From Bradyrhizobium sp. CSA112 (GTDB taxonomy: Bacteria > Pseudomonadota > Alphaproteobacteria > Rhizobiales > Xanthobacteraceae), in the NCBI RefSeq assembly GCF_029051645.1, contig NZ_JAACFS010000004.1:310001-374000 (forward strand): 64,000 nucleotides of DNA. The letters are read 5' to 3'. Both the position numbers and the translations under genes were made by a program. A model generated the notes under the pieces. That model made no database searches, was not told the DNA's origin, and was given only the letters and a program-made list of their open reading frames with translations. Below are positions 34,153-42,742 of the stretch, one piece after another; positions within the stretch are counted from its first letter, which is position 1, and each line of letters starts with the position of its first letter.

Positions 34153-34800
34153 CTAATCCCTGGCTCGCAGTATGCTGATCCGCGTTTCATCGACGAAGCT
34201 CTTGATGTCCTGATCGGGCCGGCGGAACAGGTTGCGCTCGACAACCAGCGAACGGCCGCTGATCGTCTTGGTGCAGCGCTCCTTGAGGTAGATGCCTCCC
34301 ACTGGCTGGTCTCCTGCACCCGGCTGGCCCTCGGTGCACGCCCAGCCGTCCGGGCCGTAGCGCGATTTGGCCTGCAGCCCCAGGAGAAACGCCTTCTTCC
34401 GGATATAGAGACGCGCCTTCGGATCGGTCTCGATCTGCAAACCGGCAACGTGCCCGGTATCGTCGATCAGCAAGGTCAGGATCGCCGGATGACCCGCCAC
34501 CATGGTGCCGTCCCGGCTGGTCGACGGATCGTAACCAAATCGAATCGCCCGTATCCCACTCGCGGCGGCAGGACAGTCGCGCCAATCCTTCCAGCCAGCC
34601 AATGAGCGCTTCGGATCCCCCGCGCAGTAGAAGTCGACGTAACCGGACTCCGACAACTCGGCCGCGGCCATTCCGACGCGAATGTCACGCAGGTCGTTGC
34701 CGCTGAATTCTTCCGCCCGTGCCGGAGAGCTCGCAAGCGCGACCGCCTGCCAGGTAAGCAGGCCCGCAGCAAAAACGCCCGGCAGCTTCAGTCTGCGCAT
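34153..34800 (-). CDS. Secreted protein of unknown function, linked to cytochrome c
   Basis: 215 residues from the ATG at 34800, which shares one base with the cytochrome c stop (TGATG), so translation is coupled. Signal peptide about 1-29 (ending ARA), then a single domain with four cysteines (DFYCAGDP, DWRDCPAA, GWACTEG, KERCTKT) that could form two disulfides. I do not recognise the family. Its position after a PQQ dehydrogenase and a cytochrome c suggests a role in the same periplasmic oxidation. Confidence 0.75.
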   Translation of the reverse strand: MRRLKLPGVFAAGLLTWQAVALASSPARAEEFSGNDLRDIRVGMAAAELSESGYVDFYCAGDPKRSLAGWKDWRDCPAAASGIRAIRFGYDPSTSRDGTMVAGHPAILTLLIDDTGHVAGLQIETDPKARLYIRKKAFLLGLQAKSRYGPDGWACTEGQPGAGDQPVGGIYLKERCTKTISGRSLVVERNLFRRPDQDIKSFVDETRISILRARD

Positions 34801-35369
34801 CACTGGCCCTTCCCCGTGCTGACGGTCGCATCTCCCGGCTTCTGCGCCTGCGTCTTGTAGACGTCGCATACCCGCGACGTGTTTGAGAAGAAGGCGACGC
34901 ATTCCGCGTAAGTCGGTTCGCCGGCCCCCTTGATGTGGGCGATCACGTAGTCGGCGACGGCTTCGATGTCCTTCGGCCGCAGAAATGTTCCGCCCTCGGG
35001 CGGCATCTGTGCCCCCGCGTCCTGGCGGTTCATGCCGTGGCATTTCACCTCATCGTACGCGCCGCGCATGAAGAACGGCATTCCCGTGCCCGGCCGCCCG
35101 CAGCCGACGGCTTCAATGATCTGATCCCGCGTCAGCTCGGTCTTGCGCAGCGACAGCGCATCACCGCCGTAGCCGCCGCCGCCATTGCCGTGCCATTTGT
35201 GGCAGCCAGCACAATTGGCCCTGCTGAACACTGCCTTGCCGGCATTGGTCGGATCCGAAGCCGGCGCTTGCGCCGACTGACCGTAAGCAGGGCCTGGCAT
35301 CGAAAAATTCAGGGTGACGACGCTCGCGAGCAGCACGCCTGCCGCCGGGAATCTGTTGACGATCATCAT
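34800..35369 (-). CDS. Periplasmic c-type cytochrome
   Basis: 189 residues. Signal peptide about 1-30, one haem-binding motif CAGCH (about residue 53) and a distal methionine candidate in AQMPPEGG. A second half carries two more cysteines (YAECVAFF, SRVCDVY). It lies 61 bases after the PQQ alcohol dehydrogenase on the same strand, so it is the likely electron acceptor of that enzyme, comparable to XoxG/MxaG-type cytochromes. Confidence 0.88.
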   Translation of the reverse strand: MMIVNRFPAAGVLLASVVTLNFSMPGPAYGQSAQAPASDPTNAGKAVFSRANCAGCHKWHGNGGGGYGGDALSLRKTELTRDQIIEAVGCGRPGTGMPFFMRGAYDEVKCHGMNRQDAGAQMPPEGGTFLRPKDIEAVADYVIAHIKGAGEPTYAECVAFFSNTSRVCDVYKTQAQKPGDATVSTGKGQ

Positions 35370-35391
35370 TGCGTCTCTTGTCGAAGAAGCA

Positions 35392-35427
35392 GGAGGGCCC
35401 GCGGTTGGCGGACCCTCCGTTTTTGGG
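35392..35427. terminator. Hairpin between the dehydrogenase and cytochrome genes
   Basis: GGAGGGCCCGC, loop of 5, GCGGACCCTCC (one mismatch), followed on the plus strand by GTTTTTGGG. On the minus strand, the direction of transcription, the hairpin has no T run after it, so it is more likely an mRNA processing or stability element that lowers cytochrome output than a full stop. Confidence 0.5.
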
Positions 35428-35430
35428 ATG

Positions 35431-37218
35431 TCAGAGTGCGAATACGTAGAGCATCGATCCCGGCTGTATCTTCTTCAGCTCGGGCGTCGAATCGATGAAC
35501 CACTTGTCCCAGGCGCCGCCCAGGCCGACCAGAATGGCGATGTACTGCTTGCCATCGACCGTAAAGGTCATCGGCGGTGCGTTGACGCCGCCGCCCGTGT
35601 TGAACTCCCAGAGCTTCTGCAATGACTTGGCGTCAAGGGCATGCACTTCGCCGGATGGCTGACCGGTGAAGACGAGGTCGGGAGTCGCAAGCATGCCGCC
35701 CAGATTGGGGAACGGTGTTTCCATTTTGGTGGCGATCTTGCCGGTAGTCACATCGATCGCAGTCACGCTGCCGGTGATCCTGAACGGCTGGCTCGGGCCG
35801 CCGCCGGTCCAGAACTCCCGCGGTTTCAGTTTGTCCGGCGTCATCACCTCAACCTTGATGCGATTGCAGCTCTCGATCACCGGGATGTACCAGAGCTTCA
35901 GATCCGGATTGTAGGCCGTCGGCGGCCAGTTCTTGCCGCCCATGTTGCCGGGGCAGATGTCGGTTTCCATGTTGGTGCGGCTTGGCGTCACCGACGCGAT
36001 ATAGGTCTGCACGGCCTTGTTCGGGTCATACTCGATCGGCTTGCCGCTCTCCGGGTCGAGCCCTTTGGTCCATGTGACTTTCTTGACGAACGGCAGGCCC
36101 CAGACGAACTTGCCGTTGGTGCGGTCGATCGCATAGGCGAAGCCGTTGCGGTCTGCTTCGAGCGCGAGCTTCCGCGGACCACTTGGCCCGGGGACATCGA
36201 CCAGTACGTTTTCCGCCACGCTGTCATAGTCGTAGGGATCGTTCGGCGTGTGCTGATAGTGCCACTTGATCTTGCCGGTCGTGGCGTCAAGAGCCAGCGA
36301 GCTGTCGGTGTAAAGGTTATCGCCCGGCCGATAGGCGTTATCCCAGTCCGGTCCCGGATTGCCGATGCCCCAGATGATGGTGTCGGTTGCGGGATCGTAG
36401 GTGCCGGTTACCCAGGTCGAACCGCCGCCGGCGGCAGCCGCGTTGTTGCTGTCCTTCCAGGTTTCGCTGCCGGGCTCGCCCTTGCCCGGGATTGTGTGGG
36501 TGCGCCAGACCTCCTTCTGGGTCGTGAGGTCGGTGGCGGCAAGCCAGCCACGGATGCCGTACTCCGCGCCGGCCACTCCGGTGATCGCCATGTTCTTGAC
36601 GATCAACGGCGCGCCGGTGATCACCTCGCCCTTGTCCGGATCGGCGACAGTCCGCTGCCAGGCGACCTGGCCGGTTTCCTTGTTGGTCGCGATCAGCCGG
36701 CCATCAAGCGTGTGGGAAATGACGAGATCACCCCACAGTGCGACGCCGCGGTTGTCGACGCCGCAACATGCCACAGCACCAGCCCAGTCACGGTCCGTCT
36801 TGGGATCCATCTTCCAGACCAGCACGCCCCGGCCGCCATGCGCATCGATCTTGTAGACCGAACCCCATCCATCGGTGACGTAGAGAAAGCCGTTCTCGGC
36901 GATCGGCGTGCCTTCCAGCCCGCCATGGCTCCAGATGCCGCCGCCCTCGATGCCGCCGAGGTGCATGGTCCAGGCGACCTTCAGGTTCTTCACGTTATCG
37001 CGGTTGATCTCCTTCAGAGTGGAGAACCGGTGCGCCGAGTAATTCTGATGATGATGAAGCCAGTTGCCCGGCTCCTTGTCGACGTTGAGCAGCCGTTCCT
37101 GATTGACCTGGTCCGCGGCGGAGACAGGCAGTGCGCCCACCACGCTTGCGGCAGCAACCGCCACGGCAAGCCGACAGGCTCGCGTTAACATTTTTGTGTG
37201 ACCGGAAAATCGTTCCAT
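35431..37218 (-). CDS. PQQ-dependent alcohol dehydrogenase, lanthanide-type
   Basis: 595 residues from the ATG at 37218, chosen for AAGGAGGG upstream and a complete signal peptide (about 1-35). An eight-bladed quinoprotein: vicinal disulfide Cys151-Cys152 (VACCGVD), metal ligands Glu219 (GAEYG) and Asn287 (GNPGP), catalytic Asp330 and the extra Asp332 in DYD. In MxaF/XoxF/ExaF enzymes an Asp two after the catalytic Asp marks use of a lanthanide rather than calcium. Substrate could be methanol, ethanol or a longer alcohol. Acts in the periplasm and passes electrons to cytochrome c, encoded next. Confidence 0.92.
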   Translation of the reverse strand: MERFSGHTKMLTRACRLAVAVAAASVVGALPVSAADQVNQERLLNVDKEPGNWLHHHQNYSAHRFSTLKEINRDNVKNLKVAWTMHLGGIEGGGIWSHGGLEGTPIAENGFLYVTDGWGSVYKIDAHGGRGVLVWKMDPKTDRDWAGAVACCGVDNRGVALWGDLVISHTLDGRLIATNKETGQVAWQRTVADPDKGEVITGAPLIVKNMAITGVAGAEYGIRGWLAATDLTTQKEVWRTHTIPGKGEPGSETWKDSNNAAAAGGGSTWVTGTYDPATDTIIWGIGNPGPDWDNAYRPGDNLYTDSSLALDATTGKIKWHYQHTPNDPYDYDSVAENVLVDVPGPSGPRKLALEADRNGFAYAIDRTNGKFVWGLPFVKKVTWTKGLDPESGKPIEYDPNKAVQTYIASVTPSRTNMETDICPGNMGGKNWPPTAYNPDLKLWYIPVIESCNRIKVEVMTPDKLKPREFWTGGGPSQPFRITGSVTAIDVTTGKIATKMETPFPNLGGMLATPDLVFTGQPSGEVHALDAKSLQKLWEFNTGGGVNAPPMTFTVDGKQYIAILVGLGGAWDKWFIDSTPELKKIQPGSMLYVFAL

Positions 37219-37338
37219 GAGTAGTGCCCTCCTTGTTTGCAAGTTCTTGTGGCAGATCATGTTGGATTGAACGTCCGGCACATCCGGGCGTTTCGCTGAC
37301 GGGCCCCATTCAGCGGCTTTGGCAGTCCGCTGTCGCGA

Positions 37339-37854
37339 TCAAGGCGTTCGTGAAACCTGCACCTCCGTTTCTTTGGTTCCGGCTTGTTGGAAAACGACGG
37401 CGCATGTGAACGTCTCGCCGTCGACAAGCTTCTGCCGCGTCTGCAGCAGCATCACGTGATATCCGTCCCGCTTGAGCTCGATCGTCTTGCTCTCCGGGAT
37501 CGGAATGGACTTGATCTCACGCATGGCAGGCGCGCCTTCGCCACGATCGACCGTGTGCTTTGCGGCGAAATTCGCGAACGGACAGCGGACGCGCAGTATC
37601 GCGTCGGCTTCGGCCGCATCGTTCCTGATCGTCATCAGCAGCGGGAGGTCGATACCAATCTGGTCGGACGCGGGCACCCGGGCGCTCGTCACCTGCAGTG
37701 CGTCGCCTGCAGCAGCGAAACCGGGCGCCAGCCCAATTCCACCAACAAGTCCGGCAAGCAGTCCGAGCGCTAGAAGCCGAGTTCTGCCGGACAGCGCAGC
37801 CCACCCTGCCCGATCAAGAGCACCATCAAGATTTGATGCTGTTATGGCGGTCAT
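37339..37854 (-). CDS. PCu(A)C copper chaperone
   Basis: 171 residues. Membrane signal near 25-50, then the cupredoxin-like domain with the exact copper-binding spacing H-x10-M-x21-H-x-M (HTVDRGEGAPAM ... HVM). PCu(A)C delivers Cu(I) to cytochrome oxidase CuA in the periplasm. It is upstream of the PQQ dehydrogenase by about 120 bases on the same strand, so it may be in the same transcript, which is not a usual pairing. Confidence 0.88.
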   Translation of the reverse strand: MTAITASNLDGALDRAGWAALSGRTRLLALGLLAGLVGGIGLAPGFAAAGDALQVTSARVPASDQIGIDLPLLMTIRNDAAEADAILRVRCPFANFAAKHTVDRGEGAPAMREIKSIPIPESKTIELKRDGYHVMLLQTRQKLVDGETFTCAVVFQQAGTKETEVQVSRTP

Positions 37855-38111
37855 CGGCTATCGCCGCGGCTATCAGAGATTTACAGGCGTGGGACGCCCA
37901 AACGACCATGTCGTCCGACTCATCGGCGCCATCCTCCCACGATTGATTTTCTTCTTGTCTTTTTAGTTGCGCCCAATTTGAGGCGACGGTAGGGCCGGTG
38001 TCTGGAAAATGAGTCCGACAGGAGGTTCGCCCGGTATATTCCATACCAATCGACATCCTGCACGGACACGCGGTGCTGCATGCGCGGTGATGACGGGTGA
38101 GCGGCGCGCGC

Positions 38112-38369
38112 TCACCGCCTCACCGGCATCTTCTTGAACTTCACGCTTTTCCCATCCGCCTGCCGCGTGGCGATGTAGCCGGCTTCCAGGCAGGCCTCGC
38201 GCTGCGGCATCTTCTCCTGCGGGCTGCGCAGGGTTTCCCACCATGACGCGCGCTGCGCGGCGCGCGGCAGCGCGGCGTCGATGATCTCCTCGATCTGTTC
38301 GAAGCTCAGCACGAATTCGGCGCGCTTCTGCGCCCTCAGATAGTTCCGTAACGGTTCGTAAACGTTCAC
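38112..38369 (-). CDS. DUF7662-like small protein
   Basis: 85 residues from a GTG at 38369 (VNVYEPLRNYLRAQ). A helical start, then VLSFEQIEEIIDAALPRAAQ and SWWETL, and a basic tail with GYIATRQADGKSVKFKK. This matches a short bacterial family often written DUF7662, thought to bind nucleic acid by analogy with its winged-helix-like pattern (inference). The ORF extends upstream to 38414, but the extra residues are not similar. Isolated; divergent from the diguanylate cyclase. Confidence 0.6.
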   Translation of the reverse strand: MNVYEPLRNYLRAQKRAEFVLSFEQIEEIIDAALPRAAQRASWWETLRSPQEKMPQREACLEAGYIATRQADGKSVKFKKMPVRR

Positions 38370-38499
38370 GCGTGTCCTCAATGCTGATCTGCACAAAACC
38401 GTCGACGCCGGCAACCAAGCGTTAACTCTTTATCATATCGCCGTCGCCGCTTAAGGCCGCAACAATTTATCCGGGAGCATACCGGAAGGCCTGGAGCGG

Positions 38500-40023
38500 A
38501 TGATGCTGTTCGGACGGCAAAGCGACGTGGCCGGAAAGGGCTGGTTCAGCAAGGACCGCCGGCCCTGGCGGCTGTCTGCGAAGCTGTTGATCGCGTCGTC
38601 GATCGCGACCGTAATCGGCTTCTCGACGATTTGCGTCAGCGTCATGCTCGACATGCGCCGCGGCGAGGAAGAGCTCGCACGCCAGACGCTGGAAAATCTC
38701 GCTGCCGGCATCGATGCCGACATCAGCCGGAATATCGAGCTTTACGATCTGTCGCTGCGCGCCGTCGCCAGCAATCTGGTGATGCCGGAGATCAAGGGCG
38801 TCAGCAAGGAGATCCAGCACCTGATCCTGTTCGACCATGCCGCCACCGCCAGGCATTTCGGCGTGATCCAGGTGTTCGACGCGCAGGGCCACCTGACTCA
38901 CGACGCGGCAAGCCTCGATCCGGCGCCGGAGGATCGCAGCGACGAGGAGTATTTCCAGGTCCACCGCGCCAATCCCGATATCGGCCTTTACATGAGCCGC
39001 CCGATGCTGCGTCGCAGCGCCTATTCGATCGTGCTCAGCCGGCGCATCAACGATACCGATGGCGGCTTTCTCGGCGTCGTGGTCGGCTCGATCCGCTTCA
39101 GCTATTTCCATGATCTGTTCGGCCGGCTTAACCTCGATCCCGCCGATACGATCACGGTGCTGCGCCGCGACCGAACGGTCATCATGCGCAAACCGTTCGA
39201 CCTCGACATCATCGGCAAGAATCTGGCCGAGCGGCCGAAGTGGAATCCGGCAAACCTGAGGGAAGGAGGATCTTATGCCGGCGTCGGTCCGGTGGATCCC
39301 ACCCCGCGGCTCTACGTTCGCGCCGGCACCACAAGTCTGTTTTTTGTCGTGGTCGGAAAGCCGCTGGCGAGCATCCTCCATCTCTGGCAAAGGGAAGTCG
39401 TCCGGATCGGCGCGATCATGATCGTGCTGATCCTGTTCGTGATCGGCACCACGCTGTTTCTCGCGCGCGAGATCGGCCGCCGCGCGGAAGCCGAGGACAA
39501 GCTGGAGGAGCTGGCAACGACCGATGCGCTCACCGGCCTGAAGAACCGGCGCAAATTCGATATCGAGATCGATGCGGAATGGCGGCGGGCGGCGCGCAAC
39601 AGGACGCCGGTCGCGATCCTGATGATCGATGCCGATCATTTCAAGTCCTATAACGACACGTTTGGACATCAGGCCGGCGACCAGGTGCTGGTCGGCATTG
39701 CGATCTGCATTTCGGACGCGGTGCGGCGGGCCGGCGACTGCGCGGCGCGCTATGGCGGCGAGGAATTCGCGGTACTGTTGCCGGGCCTCTCGGCGGTGGA
39801 AGCGTTCACGGTCGCCGAAACCATCCGCTCGAAGGTCGAGCAATGGGCGGAAGACCCCAATGTCACGACGGTCAGCGTCGGCGTGGCGAGCATGACGCCC
39901 ACGGCGGCAATCGAGTGGCCCTTTCTCATCGAAGCGGCCGACAAGGCGCTCTACGCGGCCAAGGCCAACGGCCGCAATCAGTCGGTGGTCGCCGCGATCC
40001 CGCAGCTGGCGCTGGTGGCTTAA
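38500..40023 (+). CDS. Diguanylate cyclase with periplasmic Cache-type sensor
   Basis: 507 residues, GGAG before the ATG. Membrane helix about 28-50, periplasmic Cache-like sensor about 55-290 (YDLSLRAVASNLVMPEIKG; YFQVHRANPDIGLYMSRPM), second helix about 300-325, then GGDEF (about 335-505). The active-site signature is GGEEF, with LTGLKNRRKFD and MIDADHFKSYND upstream, so cyclase activity is expected. No RxxD inhibitory site is obvious five residues before GGEEF (CAARYGGEEF). Monocistronic. Confidence 0.93.
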   Translation: MMLFGRQSDVAGKGWFSKDRRPWRLSAKLLIASSIATVIGFSTICVSVMLDMRRGEEELARQTLENLAAGIDADISRNIELYDLSLRAVASNLVMPEIKGVSKEIQHLILFDHAATARHFGVIQVFDAQGHLTHDAASLDPAPEDRSDEEYFQVHRANPDIGLYMSRPMLRRSAYSIVLSRRINDTDGGFLGVVVGSIRFSYFHDLFGRLNLDPADTITVLRRDRTVIMRKPFDLDIIGKNLAERPKWNPANLREGGSYAGVGPVDPTPRLYVRAGTTSLFFVVVGKPLASILHLWQREVVRIGAIMIVLILFVIGTTLFLAREIGRRAEAEDKLEELATTDALTGLKNRRKFDIEIDAEWRRAARNRTPVAILMIDADHFKSYNDTFGHQAGDQVLVGIAICISDAVRRAGDCAARYGGEEFAVLLPGLSAVEAFTVAETIRSKVEQWAEDPNVTTVSVGVASMTPTAAIEWPFLIEAADKALYAAKANGRNQSVVAAIPQLALVA

Positions 40024-40034
40024 GGCTGACAAAA

Positions 40035-40167
40035 CGTCATTCCGGGGCGGCTGCATCGCAGCCGAACCCGGAATCCCGAGGTCGTTGGAAAAGAATCGAT
40101 GCGGCTCGAGATTCTCAGGTGCGCAAGTGCGCACCATAGTTCGCGCTACGCGCGCCCGGGAATGACG
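40035..40167. repeat. Extragenic palindrome (CGTCATTCCGGG family)
   Basis: CGTCATTCCGGGGCGGCTG and CGCCCGGGAATGACG ends with inner AACCCGGAATCCCGAG. Fills the gap between convergent genes. Confidence 0.85.
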
Positions 40168-40192
40168 AGAGCAGCGCGTCGCGCTGCTCTCC

Positions 40193-41071
40193 TCACTCCT
40201 CCAGATACTTCTTCATCTCCGCGCGCAGGCCGTCGCGCAGATCGGGGCGCGCCATGCCGTAGGCGATGTTGGCGCGCAGGAAGCCGGATTTCGAACCGCA
40301 ATCGTGCCGCTCGCCCGCGAACTCGACACCGTAGAACTTTTGCGTCTTCGCGAGGGTTTTCATCGCATCGGTGAGCTGGATCTCGTTGCCGGCGCCGCGC
40401 TCCTGGGTCTCGAGAATCTTGAAGATTTCCGGCTGCAGGATGTAACGCCCGGTGATGGAGAGGTTTGACGGCGCGGTACCCTTCGGCGGTTTCTCCACCA
40501 TGCCGTCGACCTCGAACATGTTTTTGGCGAGCCGCTTGCCGACACCGCAGATGCCGTATTGATGGGTGAGATCGTCAGGCACGGCTTCCACCGCGAGCAG
40601 GTTGGACTTGCCGCCGAGTTTTGCCGCGGCCTCGACCATCTGCTTCAGGCAACCCGGGCTATTCAGCACCAGTTCGTCCGGCAGCACCACCGCGAACGGC
40701 TCGTCGCCGACGATGTCGCGCGCACACCAGACCGCGTGTCCAAGACCGAGCGGTGCCTGCTGCCGGGTGAAACTCATGGCGCCGGCTTCGGGCTGGTCGC
40801 GCGCCAGGATGTCCTGCTCGGCCTTTTTGCCGCGCACAGCCAGCGTGGTGTCGAGCTCGAACATCCGGTCGAAATGATCCTCGATCACGCCCTTGTTCCG
40901 CCCGGTGACGAAAACAAAATGCTCGATCCCGGCCTCCCTGGCCTCGTCGACCACATACTGGATCAGCGGCTTGTCGACGATCGTCAGCATTTCCTTCGGC
41001 ATCGCCTTGGTGGCGGGCAGGACGCGGGTGCCGAGGCCGGCGACCGGGAAGACGGCTTTACGGATTTTCAT
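40193..41071 (-). CDS. galU: UTP--glucose-1-phosphate uridylyltransferase
   Basis: 292 residues, standard GalU length. Nucleotidyltransferase signature AVFPVAGLGTRVLPATKAMPKEML at the start, VDKPLIQYVVDEA, and GLGHAVWCARDIVGDEPFAVVLPDE in the middle. Makes UDP-glucose in the cytoplasm for exopolysaccharide, lipopolysaccharide and osmoregulated glucans. Isolated gene; no start-site ambiguity. Confidence 0.96.
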   Translation of the reverse strand: MKIRKAVFPVAGLGTRVLPATKAMPKEMLTIVDKPLIQYVVDEAREAGIEHFVFVTGRNKGVIEDHFDRMFELDTTLAVRGKKAEQDILARDQPEAGAMSFTRQQAPLGLGHAVWCARDIVGDEPFAVVLPDELVLNSPGCLKQMVEAAAKLGGKSNLLAVEAVPDDLTHQYGICGVGKRLAKNMFEVDGMVEKPPKGTAPSNLSITGRYILQPEIFKILETQERGAGNEIQLTDAMKTLAKTQKFYGVEFAGERHDCGSKSGFLRANIAYGMARPDLRDGLRAEMKKYLEE

Positions 41072-41276
41072 GGGATATCGAGAGCCTTAGAAATGAGGAA
41101 AGTGCTTTGATTGCACGTTGATAGCCGGTTTGCACCCCTGAACAAAGGCGGATGTATGGTGGCGTTTCGCCTCCCCTTGCGCGCGCCGGGCGCGACAACA
41201 AAATCCCCTCTGTTAAGCTATTGGAAACCGTGGCAGGGCCTTCTGGCACGGATTGGTTGCGACGGACGGAAACGGC

Positions 41277-42662
41277 ATGGGTGTGATGGAACGAGCGATG
41301 AACAATCGAGCCGCCGCGATCATAATCGCGGCCGCGCTATTGTGTTCCAGCGGCCAGTCTCAAGCCCAATCCCCCGGCAACGGGGTTTCGAACTTTTTCG
41401 GCAACATCTTCTCAGGCCCGAAATCCGGTCCGACAGCGCAGGCCGCACCTAATCCGGAAGGAGGCCCACCGCCGTGGAGCGGTGAGGACGGCGCCTCCGG
41501 CCATCCCCTGATGACTGCGGCCGCGATCCGGCAAGCCGCGGCGAATTTTCAAAATTGTGTCGCCTCGATGTGGCCGGATGCCGCACGGCGCAACATCACC
41601 CAGCAAAATTTCGAGCGCTTCACCGCAGGCCTAGAGCCTGATTTGCGCATCATGGACCTGATGGATTCGCAGCCCGAATTCACCAAGGCGATCTGGGACT
41701 ATCTCGACATCCTCGTGAACGACAACCGCCTCGCCAAGGGGCGCGAGATCCTTGCAACGTATAAGCCGCAGTTCGACGCGGCGGAGAAAGCCTCCGGCGT
41801 CGATCGCTACGCGATCGCATCGATCTGGGGAATCGAATCCAATTACTCGACGCAGATGGGCGACCGCAACGTGGTGAATTCGACGGCGACGCTGGCCTGC
41901 ATCGGCCGTCGCCAGGCGTATTTCAAGGACGAATTCCTCACCGCGCTGGAAATTCTCAACCGCGGCGATCTGCGCCCCGAACAGATGCGCGGCTCCTGGG
42001 CCGGCGCGTTCGGGCCGACGCAGTTCATGCCGACCGCCTTCAAGCGCTACGCCGTCGATGCCGACGGCGACGGCCGCCGCGACGTCGTCGACAACGCCGC
42101 CGACCTGATCGCCTCCACCGCCAACAACCTCAAGAAGGACGGTTGGCAGACCGGCCGGAGCTGGGGCTATGAGGTGGTGCTGCCGGAGGGTTTTAATTTC
42201 ATGCTGGCGGACAAGTCCAAGGCGATGACAATAGCGCAATGGCAGAGCCAGGGACTGAAGCGGGCCGACGGCAAGCCGTTCCCGGATTCGACTGAAAAAG
42301 CTTACCTGCTGGCACCGGCCGGCACCCAGGGACCCGGCTTCCTGATGCTGCAGAATTTCCGGGTGATCATGAAATACAACCCGGCGGAGGCCTACGCGCT
42401 GGCAATCGGCCATTTTGCCGACCGCCTGCGCGGCGGACCCGCCTTCGTGCAACCCTGGCCGCGCCAGGAACGGGTGCTGTCGCGGGCGGAGCGGCTGGAA
42501 CTGCAGCAACTCCTGGCCCAGCGCGGCTTCTACCGCGGCACGCCGGACGGCCAGTTCGGTGGCCAGACGCGCGAGGCGCTGCGCAATTTCCAGGCCTCGA
42601 TCGGGGCGCCGGCGGACGGATTTGCGTCTTCCGACGTCCTGGAGCGGCTGCGGGGTCGCTAA
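41277..42662 (+). CDS. Lytic murein transglycosylase (MltB family)
   Basis: 461 residues from the ATG at 41277; 41298 (MNNRAAAIIIAAALL) is an equally good signal-peptide start. After the signal peptide, the SLT domain (about 80-385) has the catalytic Glu in IASIWGIESNYS and GSWAGAFGPTQFMPTAFKRY. A C-terminal peptidoglycan-binding domain follows (LQQLLAQRGFYRGTPDGQFG; about 400-460). Cleaves glycan strands to 1,6-anhydro products in the periplasm. It lies 80 bases before the DUF459 gene on the same strand and may be co-expressed. Confidence 0.92.
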   Translation: MGVMERAMNNRAAAIIIAAALLCSSGQSQAQSPGNGVSNFFGNIFSGPKSGPTAQAAPNPEGGPPPWSGEDGASGHPLMTAAAIRQAAANFQNCVASMWPDAARRNITQQNFERFTAGLEPDLRIMDLMDSQPEFTKAIWDYLDILVNDNRLAKGREILATYKPQFDAAEKASGVDRYAIASIWGIESNYSTQMGDRNVVNSTATLACIGRRQAYFKDEFLTALEILNRGDLRPEQMRGSWAGAFGPTQFMPTAFKRYAVDADGDGRRDVVDNAADLIASTANNLKKDGWQTGRSWGYEVVLPEGFNFMLADKSKAMTIAQWQSQGLKRADGKPFPDSTEKAYLLAPAGTQGPGFLMLQNFRVIMKYNPAEAYALAIGHFADRLRGGPAFVQPWPRQERVLSRAERLELQQLLAQRGFYRGTPDGQFGGQTREALRNFQASIGAPADGFASSDVLERLRGR

Positions 42663-42742
42663 ATCCTGCTTTCGACCCCGAAAGTAACCCTGACAACCAC
42701 GATTTTGCAGGAGCCTTGACGGTCAGCCCGGAACCCCGGTTT

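Noticed and set aside
35641..37188. 515-codon plus-strand frame opposite the PQQ dehydrogenase
   Set aside because: Antisense shadow of a well supported gene; no ribosome site or family motifs.
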